Shown: positions 36,853 through 45,400 of the stretch, in pieces
Layout of the letters: every line of letters begins with the position of its first letter
Position numbering within the stretch: the first letter of the stretch is position 1
Assembly (NCBI GenBank): GCA_023423715.1
Contig: JAFAFC010000029.1
Span: forward strand, 73,031-137,030
Source: Bacteroidota bacterium
GTDB lineage: Bacteria > Bacteroidota > Bacteroidia > Flavobacteriales > Weeksellaceae
Length of the DNA: 64,000 nt
Reading direction: 5' to 3'
The notes under the pieces: model-generated
Seen by the model: only the letters and a program-made list of their open reading frames with translations
What the model was told of the DNA's origin: nothing
Databases searched by the model: none
Position numbers and translations under genes: made by a program

Positions 36853-37737
36853 TTATTTATTATTAATTGTTTCCTGTACACTGCCACAGGTTAGCATTTG
36901 AGAACCGTAATATGGATTTTTAACGGCTTCTTCCTTGCTTAACCAATTTGCACCTTTCCCGTTATTGTACATTGGGCAATGCTGATAATAAACAGGTGTT
37001 TCCCGTTTTGATACCTTAGCCAATTCATACATATTCTTAGAAAGCAAAGCGAAAGTTTCCCTTTGTTTGGCAACATCTTTGGAAGCAGCAATCTGTTCGG
37101 CATTTGCCGTCAGGTCTTTCATTACTTTCATCCAAGCTGTATGTTCTTCATTAGAAAGTTTTGCCATTTCTACCGCTTTGATGGCTTTTACCAATTCGGC
37201 AGCTTTTGCAGATGAAGTACCTGCATCAGTTTTTACCAAAGCATCTTTCACGGAAAAATAATTGTCGAACACAGCTTTCAGTTGTGGTGCATTTTGGGCA
37301 TCGGCAGTATTTGTTGCAGCCATTTCGTTGTGGTTATGGTTGGCGTGTTCGTTTTTCATATCCATACCCGCATCATTGGATTTTGCGGCTGGCTTTAATT
37401 CTCTGCTGTACTGGCAACATCCCGGCAATTTTGCATATACATCATCAGGTGCTAAGAATTTTTCGCTGTCGTACCCTGCCAAAGCTATACGTTTCAATAT
37501 TTCGTCCTGATTGGTCTTATCGCTATCATAAGTGAGCGTAGCCATTTTAGTGTCTTTATTCCATTCTACACTGGCTACCTTATTCACGTTTCCTGCTTTT
37601 TCGATAGTGGCTTTACACATACCGCAATTGCCATAAACTTTTACGGTTTCTGTTTTCGCATTCTTGATTTGTGCGAAACTGTTTACTGACGATAGTAATA
37701 CAACGATTACCATCACTATTTTTGATAATGATTTCAT
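36853..37737 (-). CDS. HMA-DUF3347 fusion, periplasmic copper-binding protein
   Basis: The start is set at ATG 37737 (MKSLSKIVMVIVVLLSSVNSF), which gives a signal peptide; the longer frame adds 28 unlikely codons. The 294-residue protein has an HMA domain with GNCGMC (about 39-44), then CCQYS, a His/Met-rich linker (MDMKNEHANHNHNEM) and a DUF3347 domain ending like the lipoprotein paralogue (CPMYNNGKGANWLS, then PYYGSQMLTCGSV). It probably shuttles copper in the periplasm. Confidence 0.88.
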   Translation of the reverse strand: MKSLSKIVMVIVVLLSSVNSFAQIKNAKTETVKVYGNCGMCKATIEKAGNVNKVASVEWNKDTKMATLTYDSDKTNQDEILKRIALAGYDSEKFLAPDDVYAKLPGCCQYSRELKPAAKSNDAGMDMKNEHANHNHNEMAATNTADAQNAPQLKAVFDNYFSVKDALVKTDAGTSSAKAAELVKAIKAVEMAKLSNEEHTAWMKVMKDLTANAEQIAASKDVAKQRETFALLSKNMYELAKVSKRETPVYYQHCPMYNNGKGANWLSKEEAVKNPYYGSQMLTCGSVQETINNK

Positions 37738-37830
37738 TTTGAAAATTTTTAATTTAGTAAGATAAACAAAGATTGTGCGAAAACTAAATAGCTTTCGACA
37801 AGACATATTTGTGGCTATCAAGCCACCGTT

Positions 37831-38223
37831 TTAGCTTATTTTAGGCGGTTGCCAAATGGAAGAGTAGCCCGAAGAATAGTAGGCTTGTTTGAACCCGAAT
37901 TTTTGCTTTTTAGTTTCGGCAAAAGGGGTTGTTACTTTTAAATCTATTGGTATTTGTAAACTAACAGAAGATGAAGAAGTACTACATCCACAAGAGCCGT
38001 GTTTACAATTGCCGTCGCAGTCGTGACCATCCTTACATTTTTTACAAGACTTGTCCTTGCAACTGTCTTTATGGTGAGATTTTTCAGATTTTTCTTTTGA
38101 GCAACTTTTTTGTTCTGTCTTAGCTGTTTTTTTTGCACAAGCATAGCTTATGCTTGGTATTAGGAAAAAGCCCAAACACAATAAGATGACAAAGCTGATA
38201 TGTTTACTCAAATTTTTCAACAC
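37831..38223 (-). CDS. small exported Cys/Lys/His-rich protein
   Basis: This 130-residue protein starts with GTG (no in-frame ATG exists). A signal peptide ends near SISYACA. The middle (about 35-85) is packed with Cys, Lys, Asp and His (KSCKKCKDGHDCDGNCKHGSCGC), a metallothionein-like metal sponge. The C-terminus ends YSSGYSSIWQPPKIS, a motif also seen at the end of the DUF6660 protein at 58099 (IWIPPKINA). Probably a periplasmic copper-binding protein. Confidence 0.72.
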   Translation of the reverse strand: MLKNLSKHISFVILLCLGFFLIPSISYACAKKTAKTEQKSCSKEKSEKSHHKDSCKDKSCKKCKDGHDCDGNCKHGSCGCSTSSSSVSLQIPIDLKVTTPFAETKKQKFGFKQAYYSSGYSSIWQPPKIS

Positions 38224-38278
38224 TACAAAATTATGAAATTATTTCTTTTAATTGCTATCTTTTGCATTTCATAAACTT

Positions 38279-38332
38279 CAAATATAGAATTTCAGATAAA
38301 AATGTTTAAATGACATATTTCTATTGTCATTT
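38279..38332 (-). promoter_or_regulatory. candidate promoter and operator of the Cys-rich/DUF3347/oxidase operon
   Basis: The minus strand has TATATTTG (38286-38279), a TAnnTTTG box about 55 nt before the GTG. Upstream lies an 8-bp inverted repeat, AAATGACA (38308-38315) and TGTCATTT (38325-38332), with a 9-nt spacer. It sits where the -33 box would be, in the 194-nt gap after copZ. Confidence 0.45.
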
Positions 38333-38417
38333 TTATGCTCCTTGAGTAAATACCTATTTAATTATCTGTTGTAATTGTTATAAACTATCTAATCAAACAG
38401 GTATTTATAGGTTAAAA

Positions 38418-38642
38418 TTATTTTTTGATTAGTGGTTCTATTGTAAAGCCTGCTTTCTTAACCGTATCTATAATTTCCTGTTCGGTCATTCCTTCCGATT
38501 TCACGGTCAATACTTTGTCTTTATTTGTTGTGTCCACTTCCCAATGACAGATGCCATCAGCATTATCCAAATGTGGTTTTACTGATGCTACGCAACCACC
38601 ACAATTAATATTTGTTTTGAATTGAAGATTTTTATTTTCCAT
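38418..38642 (-). CDS. CopZ-like copper chaperone (HMA protein)
   Basis: This 74-residue cytoplasmic ferredoxin-fold protein has the metal site NCGGCVAS (Cys14, Cys17). It ends KAGFTIEPLIKK. It probably hands Cu(I) to the P-type ATPase encoded just upstream in the same operon. Confidence 0.88.
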   Translation of the reverse strand: MENKNLQFKTNINCGGCVASVKPHLDNADGICHWEVDTTNKDKVLTVKSEGMTEQEIIDTVKKAGFTIEPLIKK

Positions 38643-38743
38643 TTTTTTACTGTTTTAGAATGTTATTTATTGATACAAATTTCGGTACGATGCCATTCTG
38701 TATTATTGTGGAATTTCTTATTTGATTTGTGAGATTTACTGTT

Positions 38744-41158
38744 TTACTTTTTCCACTTCAACCGCAAGCTGTTAGTTACTACACTCACGCTACTCAATGC
38801 CATTGCTGCACCTGCAATCATCGGGTTTAATAGGAAACCGTTTATCGGATAGAGAATACCTGCCGCAATGGGAATACCTATTAAATTATAGATAAATGCC
38901 CAAAACAGATTTTGCTTAATGGTGGCTACGGTTTGTTTTGACAATTTTATTGCCTGCGGTATTTTAGTCAGGTCTGATGAAATGATGGTCATTTTGGCGA
39001 CGTCCATTGCAATGTCCGAACCTTTGCCCATTGCTATACTCACATCGGCTGTTGCCAAAGCGGTACTGTCATTAATACCGTCCCCAACCATTGCCACTAC
39101 TTTACCTTTACTTTGTAATTCTTTTACAAAATCTGCTTTGTGCTGTGGCAATACTTCTGCTTTGTAATGCTTAATGCCTGTTTGCTCCGCAATGGCTTTG
39201 GCTGTAGCTTCGTTGTCGCCTGTCAGCATATACAGGTCAATGCCCATTTCCTGCATTTGGCGGATGGCTTCTACCGATGTTTCTTTAATCTTGTCTGATA
39301 TGGCTAATACGGAAAGTGCCTGTTTGCTGTCGGCAAACCAAATAACAGTTTTTGATTGTTTGCCCCATTCATTGGCTTGCTTTTGTAATTGTTCCGCAAT
39401 AGTAATGTTATTTTCTGCCAACAGTTTTTTATTGCCTACAAAATATGTTTCGTTATTATGGTCGGCTTTTGCTCCTTTACCTGTGATACTGTCAAATTGT
39501 GTTAAGGTTATGATTGCTGCTCCGTCCAAGTGTTTTACTACTGCTTCTGCCAATGGGTGTTCGGATTGCTTTTCAATGCTTAATAAAATGTCTTTGGACG
39601 CATCATCATTATTCAGCCATTGAACGCCTGTTACCTCTGGTCTACCCTCTGTAATTGTTCCTGTTTTATCTAAAATAATGGCATCAACTTTTTTGGCTAA
39701 TTCTAAACTTTCGGCATCTTTTATCAAAATACCTTTTTCAGCACCTTTGCCAACGCCAACCATTATAGCCGTAGGTGTAGCCAATCCCAAAGCACAGGGA
39801 CAAGCAATAACCAATACCGTAACGGCTGCCAATAGCCCCTGAACAATCCCGTTATCGCCTCCTAAAACAAACCATAGGATAAATGCGAGAATGGCAATCC
39901 CTATCACAACCGGAACAAAGATACCCGCAATCTTATCCACCAATTTTTGTACAGGTGCTTTGCTTCCTTGTGCGTCCTGCACCATTTTGATGATATGGGC
40001 AAGCATTGTTTCTTTTCCCACTTTAACCGCTTTGAACTGGAAACTTCCTTTTTGGTTAATAGTTCCTGCAAATACTTTTTCGTTTTCTTTTTTCAGTACA
40101 GGTACAGGCTCGCCACTCAACATACTTTCATCCACGTAAGAACTGCCCGAAGTAACCATACCATCAACGGCAATTTTCTCGCCCGGCTTTACAAGGATAA
40201 CGTCGCCTGCGTTTACATCCTCAATAGCGGTCTGTTTTTCCGTTCCGTCCGTTTGTATCACAATAACGGTTTTAGGTTGTAAGCCCATTAGTTTTTTTAT
40301 TGCTGAAGAGGTATTGCCTTTGGCTTTTTCTTCCAGTAATTTTCCTAACAGAATAAATGCGACAATTACGGCTGCTGCTTCAAAATATACGTGGGCGTGT
40401 AATCCTCTTTGATGCCAAAAGTCGGCAAACAACATATTGAATACACTGAACAGGTAGGCGATACCTGTACTCAATGCTACCAATGTATCCATATTGGCTG
40501 AACGATGTTTTGTCTGCTTCCAGGCATTGATAAAAAAATCCCTGCCCAACCACAATACAACAGGTGTAGAAAATGCCCACATAATTTGATTGGCATAAGG
40601 TATATCCATAAAGAACATTGCTATCACTACAACAGGCAATGACAGGGTAATAGCCCATACGGTTTTGGTCTTTAGCTTTTGGAACTTTTCAGCGTGGATA
40701 GTTTCTAATGTTTCCTGCTGCTTATTTTCTTCCTCAATCAACAAATCGTACCCAATTGACTGTACCGCCTTTTGCAATTTTGAAGCATCGGTCATATTAG
40801 GCAGGTATTCAACGGTAAGGTTTCCCGTAGCAAAGTTTACGGAGGCATTTATAACGCCCTCCTGATGCTTTACAATGCTTTCGGCACTGCTCGCACAAGA
40901 GGCACAGGTCATACCTATTACTGGAAATGTATTTTTTATGGTGGAAACACCATAACCTAAGTCTTTGATAGCTTTAACCGCTTCGCCTATTGCTTCGCTA
41001 TTATCTACCGTGATAGCTGCCCTGCGGTTATTCAGCTCTACTTTGTGGGTTGCGATACCTTTAACCTGTGCTAATCCTTTTTCAACGATTAATGCACAAT
41101 GTTCACTTTCTACATCTTCCAAAGGAAGATAAATGGTTTCTTTATTATTCGTTGCCAT
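38744..41158 (-). CDS. copA: Cu(I)-translocating P1B-type ATPase
   Basis: This 804-residue pump exports cytoplasmic copper. The first HMA-like domain (1-70) has lost its CxxC (only His20-Cys21 remain), while the second has GMTCASC (Cys85, Cys88). Transport motif CPCALGLATP, phosphorylation site DKTGTITEG, HP motif SEHPLAEA and GDGINDSTA are intact, as are the C-terminal membrane residues typical of Cu+ pumps (YNLIGIPIAAG, MALSSVSVVTNSLRL). It is transcribed with the AraC regulator gene 84 nt upstream and copZ downstream. Confidence 0.96.
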   Translation of the reverse strand: MATNNKETIYLPLEDVESEHCALIVEKGLAQVKGIATHKVELNNRRAAITVDNSEAIGEAVKAIKDLGYGVSTIKNTFPVIGMTCASCASSAESIVKHQEGVINASVNFATGNLTVEYLPNMTDASKLQKAVQSIGYDLLIEEENKQQETLETIHAEKFQKLKTKTVWAITLSLPVVVIAMFFMDIPYANQIMWAFSTPVVLWLGRDFFINAWKQTKHRSANMDTLVALSTGIAYLFSVFNMLFADFWHQRGLHAHVYFEAAAVIVAFILLGKLLEEKAKGNTSSAIKKLMGLQPKTVIVIQTDGTEKQTAIEDVNAGDVILVKPGEKIAVDGMVTSGSSYVDESMLSGEPVPVLKKENEKVFAGTINQKGSFQFKAVKVGKETMLAHIIKMVQDAQGSKAPVQKLVDKIAGIFVPVVIGIAILAFILWFVLGGDNGIVQGLLAAVTVLVIACPCALGLATPTAIMVGVGKGAEKGILIKDAESLELAKKVDAIILDKTGTITEGRPEVTGVQWLNNDDASKDILLSIEKQSEHPLAEAVVKHLDGAAIITLTQFDSITGKGAKADHNNETYFVGNKKLLAENNITIAEQLQKQANEWGKQSKTVIWFADSKQALSVLAISDKIKETSVEAIRQMQEMGIDLYMLTGDNEATAKAIAEQTGIKHYKAEVLPQHKADFVKELQSKGKVVAMVGDGINDSTALATADVSIAMGKGSDIAMDVAKMTIISSDLTKIPQAIKLSKQTVATIKQNLFWAFIYNLIGIPIAAGILYPINGFLLNPMIAGAAMALSSVSVVTNSLRLKWKK

Positions 41159-41242
41159 AATTGCTTGCTTTAATTAACAATACAAAATTGGCTATTATAT
41201 TAATGGACGCTATTGTGAAATTTTGGGAATGATTTGTAAGAT

Positions 41243-41806
41243 TTACAATTTATCCAACGGCTTTCTTTTACCTTCTTTTATTTGTTTGAAATAGCTCGGT
41301 GTCAGTCCTGTTACTTTTTTGAACTGGTTGCTTAAATAGGCTACACTCGAATAGTTCAGACGAAAGGCAATTTCACTCAAAGACAGTTCATCATATACCA
41401 ACAGCTCTTTTACTTTTTCTACTTTTTGGGCAATAAAGTATTTTTCAATAGTAATACCCTCCACCTCCGAAAAGAGATTGGATAGGTAATTATAATCGTG
41501 GTGCAATTGACTACTTAATACATCTGAAAGATTGGATTTGGTGTCATTGTCCTGATGATGCACAAGGTCAATAATTATATTTTTTATCTTTTCAATGATG
41601 CGGCTTTTTTTATCGTCAATGAGTTCAAAGCCCAATGGAATTAAAACCTTATCTAAATTATTTTTTTCTTCTGGTGTAATCTCTTTATCCAATGTTACCT
41701 CTCCAAGTTTGATTTTTTTTACAGTCAAACCTAATTTATCCAATTCATTTTGCACCACCATAATACAGCGGTTGCAAACCATATTTTTAATAAAGAGTGT
41801 ATTCAT
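41243..41806 (-). CDS. AraC-type regulator with heavy-metal CxxC N-terminus
   Basis: This 187-residue protein starts with a small HMA-like domain (about 1-65) carrying MVCNRC (Cys11, Cys14), then a linker and an AraC-type double HTH (about 85-180: YLSNLFSEVEGITIEKYFIA, LSLSEIAFRLNYSSVAYLSN, QFKKVTGLTPSYFKQ). The architecture suggests a copper sensor that reads metal through the CxxC site and activates the adjacent copA operon. Direct repeats upstream of its own promoter are the likely binding sites. Confidence 0.85.
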   Translation of the reverse strand: MNTLFIKNMVCNRCIMVVQNELDKLGLTVKKIKLGEVTLDKEITPEEKNNLDKVLIPLGFELIDDKKSRIIEKIKNIIIDLVHHQDNDTKSNLSDVLSSQLHHDYNYLSNLFSEVEGITIEKYFIAQKVEKVKELLVYDELSLSEIAFRLNYSSVAYLSNQFKKVTGLTPSYFKQIKEGKRKPLDKL

Positions 41807-41828
41807 ATATACCTTTTTACGACCTTAA

Positions 41829-41836
41829 CAAAGGTA
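41829..41836 (-). promoter_or_regulatory. candidate -7 box of the copper regulator/copA operon
   Basis: The minus strand reads TACCTTTG (TAnnTTTG), 23 nt upstream of the regulator ATG. No -33 TTG is present, as expected for an activator-dependent promoter. Confidence 0.5.
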
Positions 41837-41864
41837 CAAATTAATCTTTGGCATTATATCTTTT

Positions 41865-41900
41865 AACGCCAAATCCTGCCTCTCAACGCCAAATCCTGCC
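41865..41900. repeat. two 16-bp direct repeats, likely AraC-type activator sites
   Basis: AACGCCAAATCCTGCC occurs at 41865-41880 and again at 41885-41900, a 20-bp period close to two helical turns. A degenerate inverted copy (TAATGCCAAAG on the minus strand, near 41846-41856) lies between them and the -7 box. The repeats are about 40-75 bp upstream of the expected start of the regulator transcript. Confidence 0.65.
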
Positions 41901-41970
41901 ACATCTTCAAAGGCACTTATCTACTGCTATAATTTTAGGCTTCAAGTAAAATTCTAAACAAAATTATAGT

Positions 41971-42408
41971 ATGGATACACAGCAAAAAGACCTATCGTAT
42001 TTCAGGTTACGATTACAAGAATTATTAAATACCAGCTTCCCCGAAAAAGCAAACGACCAAAAATTTGTTGAGCAACGTTCTTCGTGGGCTGCCAATGCCT
42101 ACGAGGGGGCTTTTAGTTCGGGAAACGCTATTGAGCAATGCAACGAAATAGCCAATTACATACTTTTTGAGGGCTTGCATTTCTCCAAATTCGATACCGT
42201 GTTTCAGGTGGTATGCAATGAGTTTGATACCATAATGGCAGATGAGGAACTGCGACCGTTCTCCCTTAAAATGTTTCCTGTTTGCGAGCCTGTTTTCTCC
42301 GGCTATGAACTAACCGATGATTTCGCATACGGTTATGAGTTTGACCTGCTCTATACCGAAATAACCGGAACTATCGCAATATGGATAGAGGAAAATGGGC
42401 TTCAGTAA
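41971..42408 (+). CDS. DUF1896 family protein
   Basis: This 145-residue acidic soluble protein matches DUF1896, a family almost restricted to Bacteroidetes mobile elements (SYFRLRLQELLNTSFPEKAN, and YEGAFSSGNAIEQCNEIANYIL). Its end overlaps the large methylase/helicase gene by 14 bases, so the two are co-expressed. Function is unknown; it may be a small partner of the helicase. Confidence 0.85.
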   Translation: MDTQQKDLSYFRLRLQELLNTSFPEKANDQKFVEQRSSWAANAYEGAFSSGNAIEQCNEIANYILFEGLHFSKFDTVFQVVCNEFDTIMADEELRPFSLKMFPVCEPVFSGYELTDDFAYGYEFDLLYTEITGTIAIWIEENGLQ

Positions 42409-45400
42409 AAAGCAACATCTCCAACAGAACATTGATGCCCTACGAATTGCTTTTAAACTTGAAAAGGAGAAACGACAAGCCACCGTAGGCGAAAGACTGC
42501 TAATGATGCAATACAGCGGATTTGGCGGTCTTAAATTCGTTCTGAACCCCATAGCGAATGAAATAGACATCAATCATTGGAGAAAGACCGAACACGACTT
42601 TTTTCCGATTACGCAGGAACTCCACCAGCTACTCAAAGAAAATTCCGAAGACGAGAAACAATACCGCAGGTATGTGGACAGTATGAAAAGCTCCGTACTT
42701 ACGGCTTTTTATACACCGCCACAGGTAATAGATGCGATTTCCGCAACCTTGCGTGAAAGCGGTCTGAATATTGATAAATTCCTTGAACCCTCCGCAGGTA
42801 TCGGCTCATTCATACAATCCTTTTCGGAAAACCAACAAAGTGTTACCGCTTATGAAAAGGATTTGCTGACAGGTAAGATTTTAAAACAGCTTTATCCCGA
42901 TAGCAATATTCGTATAAGTGGTTTTGAGGAAATACCCGAAAAGGAACAAAACAGCTATGATGTAATCGCCAGTAATATACCGTTCGGCGATACTTCCGTC
43001 TTTGATTTATCCTATTCCCGAAGCAAGGACAGTGCAAAAGTACAGGCAGCCCGAAGCATACACAATTACTTCTTTTTGAAAGGTGCTGATATGCTCCGTG
43101 AGGGCGGTTTGTTGGCTTACATTACTTCGCAGGGTATTCTCAATAGCCCAAAGAACGAACCGATACGCAGGGCGTTGATGAGGGATAATAATTTAGTTTC
43201 AGTAGTTCGGTTGCCCAATAACCTGTTTACGGAATATGCAGGAACGGAGGTTGGCAGTGATTTGATTATTCTGCAAAAGAACACAGCAAAACAAAGTCTG
43301 ACCGAAAGGGAAGATCTGTTTTGCCAAAGCAGGCAAACAGAATACAATACTCCGGGCAATGCACTCTTTCAGGACAGCACAAGAATTGTGCATACCGATA
43401 GAAAATTAGATACCGACCCTTACGGACAACCTGCACTCATCTATATTCATAAAGACGGCGTTAACGGAATTGCCAAAGACCTCAAACAAATGCTTTCCGA
43501 AGATTTTGGAAAACATCTGAATTTGAGTTTATATAGAGGCGAACGGAACGATGAGCCTGTAATACAAATTCCAGCTACTCCAAAGGTAACACCTCCAATT
43601 GTCGAACCTGTAACCATTCAGGCAGAAATACAACCTTTATCAATCAATCGGGAAAGCCCGCAGGAATTAAAACAATTAAGCATTTTCGACCTGTTTGAAA
43701 ATACGGACGAACCTGTAATGGTTGTTGCTCCGCCCAAAAGAACGACACAAGTTAAAAGGCAAAGCACCAATAAAAGAAGAGGTGCAATGGGTCGCCAACC
43801 TGACCTGTTCAGTAGTGCGATACAACAACCTTATACACCTCCGATTACCAATAGAACTGCCAACGGAAGCCCATCTACCAATGGCAAAAAACAGGAAGCC
43901 ATCGGCGACCTGTTTTCGGGTATCAACGGGAATGGCCAAGCTGATAAGCCAGCCGTTCCCGACACCATTCCCGACACCATTCCCGACACCATTCCCGAAC
44001 CTGCTATGTATAGTGGCAAACTGCATCCGTTCCACCGTAACGATAGCCTTGTCGTGGATAATGGTTGGGTCGGTCATCTGCAAGATGTAGATACATCAGA
44101 CGGTACGGCAGTTTTCCACCCTTTGCAATTACCGACTTTACAGAAAGCAAGAGCCGAAGCGTATATCGAGGTGCGTGATATTTACCAACAGCTTTACACT
44201 AACGAAGCAGAGCTTCAGACCGAACACAAAGAAGAAAGGGAAAACCTTAACCGCCTTTACGATGCCTTTATCAAAAAGTACGGCAACCTTAACAGTGCCG
44301 ATAATGTAAAATTGATTAAAACTGACAGTTCCGGTAAGGAAATCCCTTATTTGGAACGTGTTATTGGGGGTGTTGTACACAAAGCCGATATATTCAGCCG
44401 TCCTGTAAGTTTCTCCACCTTAACAATAGCAACGGACAATCCCGAAGAAGCGTTAGCGGCTTCGCTGAACAAATACGGAAGCGTGGATTTGGACTATATG
44501 TCCGAAATCAGCGGTATGACGGACGATGCTTTGAAAGAAGCATTGCACGGTCGTATTTACTACAATCCTCTGCAAAAGGAATATGAAATATCCGAACGCT
44601 GGATTGCAGGGAACGTAGTAGAGAAAGCCCAAGAGGTCAAAGCGTATCTCGAACGCAATCCCGATGATACCGAAGCCAAAGCAAGCCTTACAGTCATAGA
44701 AGAAGCCCGACCAAGGCGAATTGAGTTTGAGGAACTCGATTTTAATTTGGGCGAACGCTGGATACCCACAGGTATTTATGCCCGATTTGCTTCACATCTT
44801 TTTGATACGGACGTACTCGTTCATTACTCTGAAAGCTCCGATGACTTTTCAGTAAAATGCGACCGTAAGAATTTGCATATATGGGAGAAATATGCTGTCA
44901 AAGCTGAAAGCCGGACGTTTGATGGGATTGCCCTGTTCAAACACGCCCTTGTCAATACCACGCCTGATATTACCAAAAAAATTACGGTTGGCGACCAAGA
45001 GGTCAAGGTGCGGGATATGGAAGCCATACAAATGGCGAATACCAAGATTGATGAAATCCGTACCGCCTTTACCGATTGGCTCCACGCCCAAAACGATGAG
45101 TTTAAAAGCAGGCTGACAGACCAATACAACGATACGTTTAACTGCTTCGTCCGACCGAACTATGACGGAAGCCATCAGGACTTTCCGGGCTTAGACCGTA
45201 AGGCGTTGGGCATTGAAGACCTGTATTCAAGCCAAAAGGACACCGTTTGGATGATAAAGCTGAACAACGGGGCAATTTGTGACCACGAAGTAGGTGCAGG
45301 AAAAACCCTTGTGATGTGTACGGCAGCACAGGAAATGAAACGTTTGGGACTGGCACACAAACCGATGATTATCGGGCTGAAAAGCAATGTTCACGAAATT

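Noticed and set aside
38346..38406. AAATACCT and AGGTATTT arms after copZ as a terminator
   Set aside because: The loop is over 40 nt and there is no T run, so a terminator is not convincing.
43956..43991. Tandem repeats as a CRISPR-like array
   Set aside because: Units are 12 bp with no spacers and lie in frame within a coding region.
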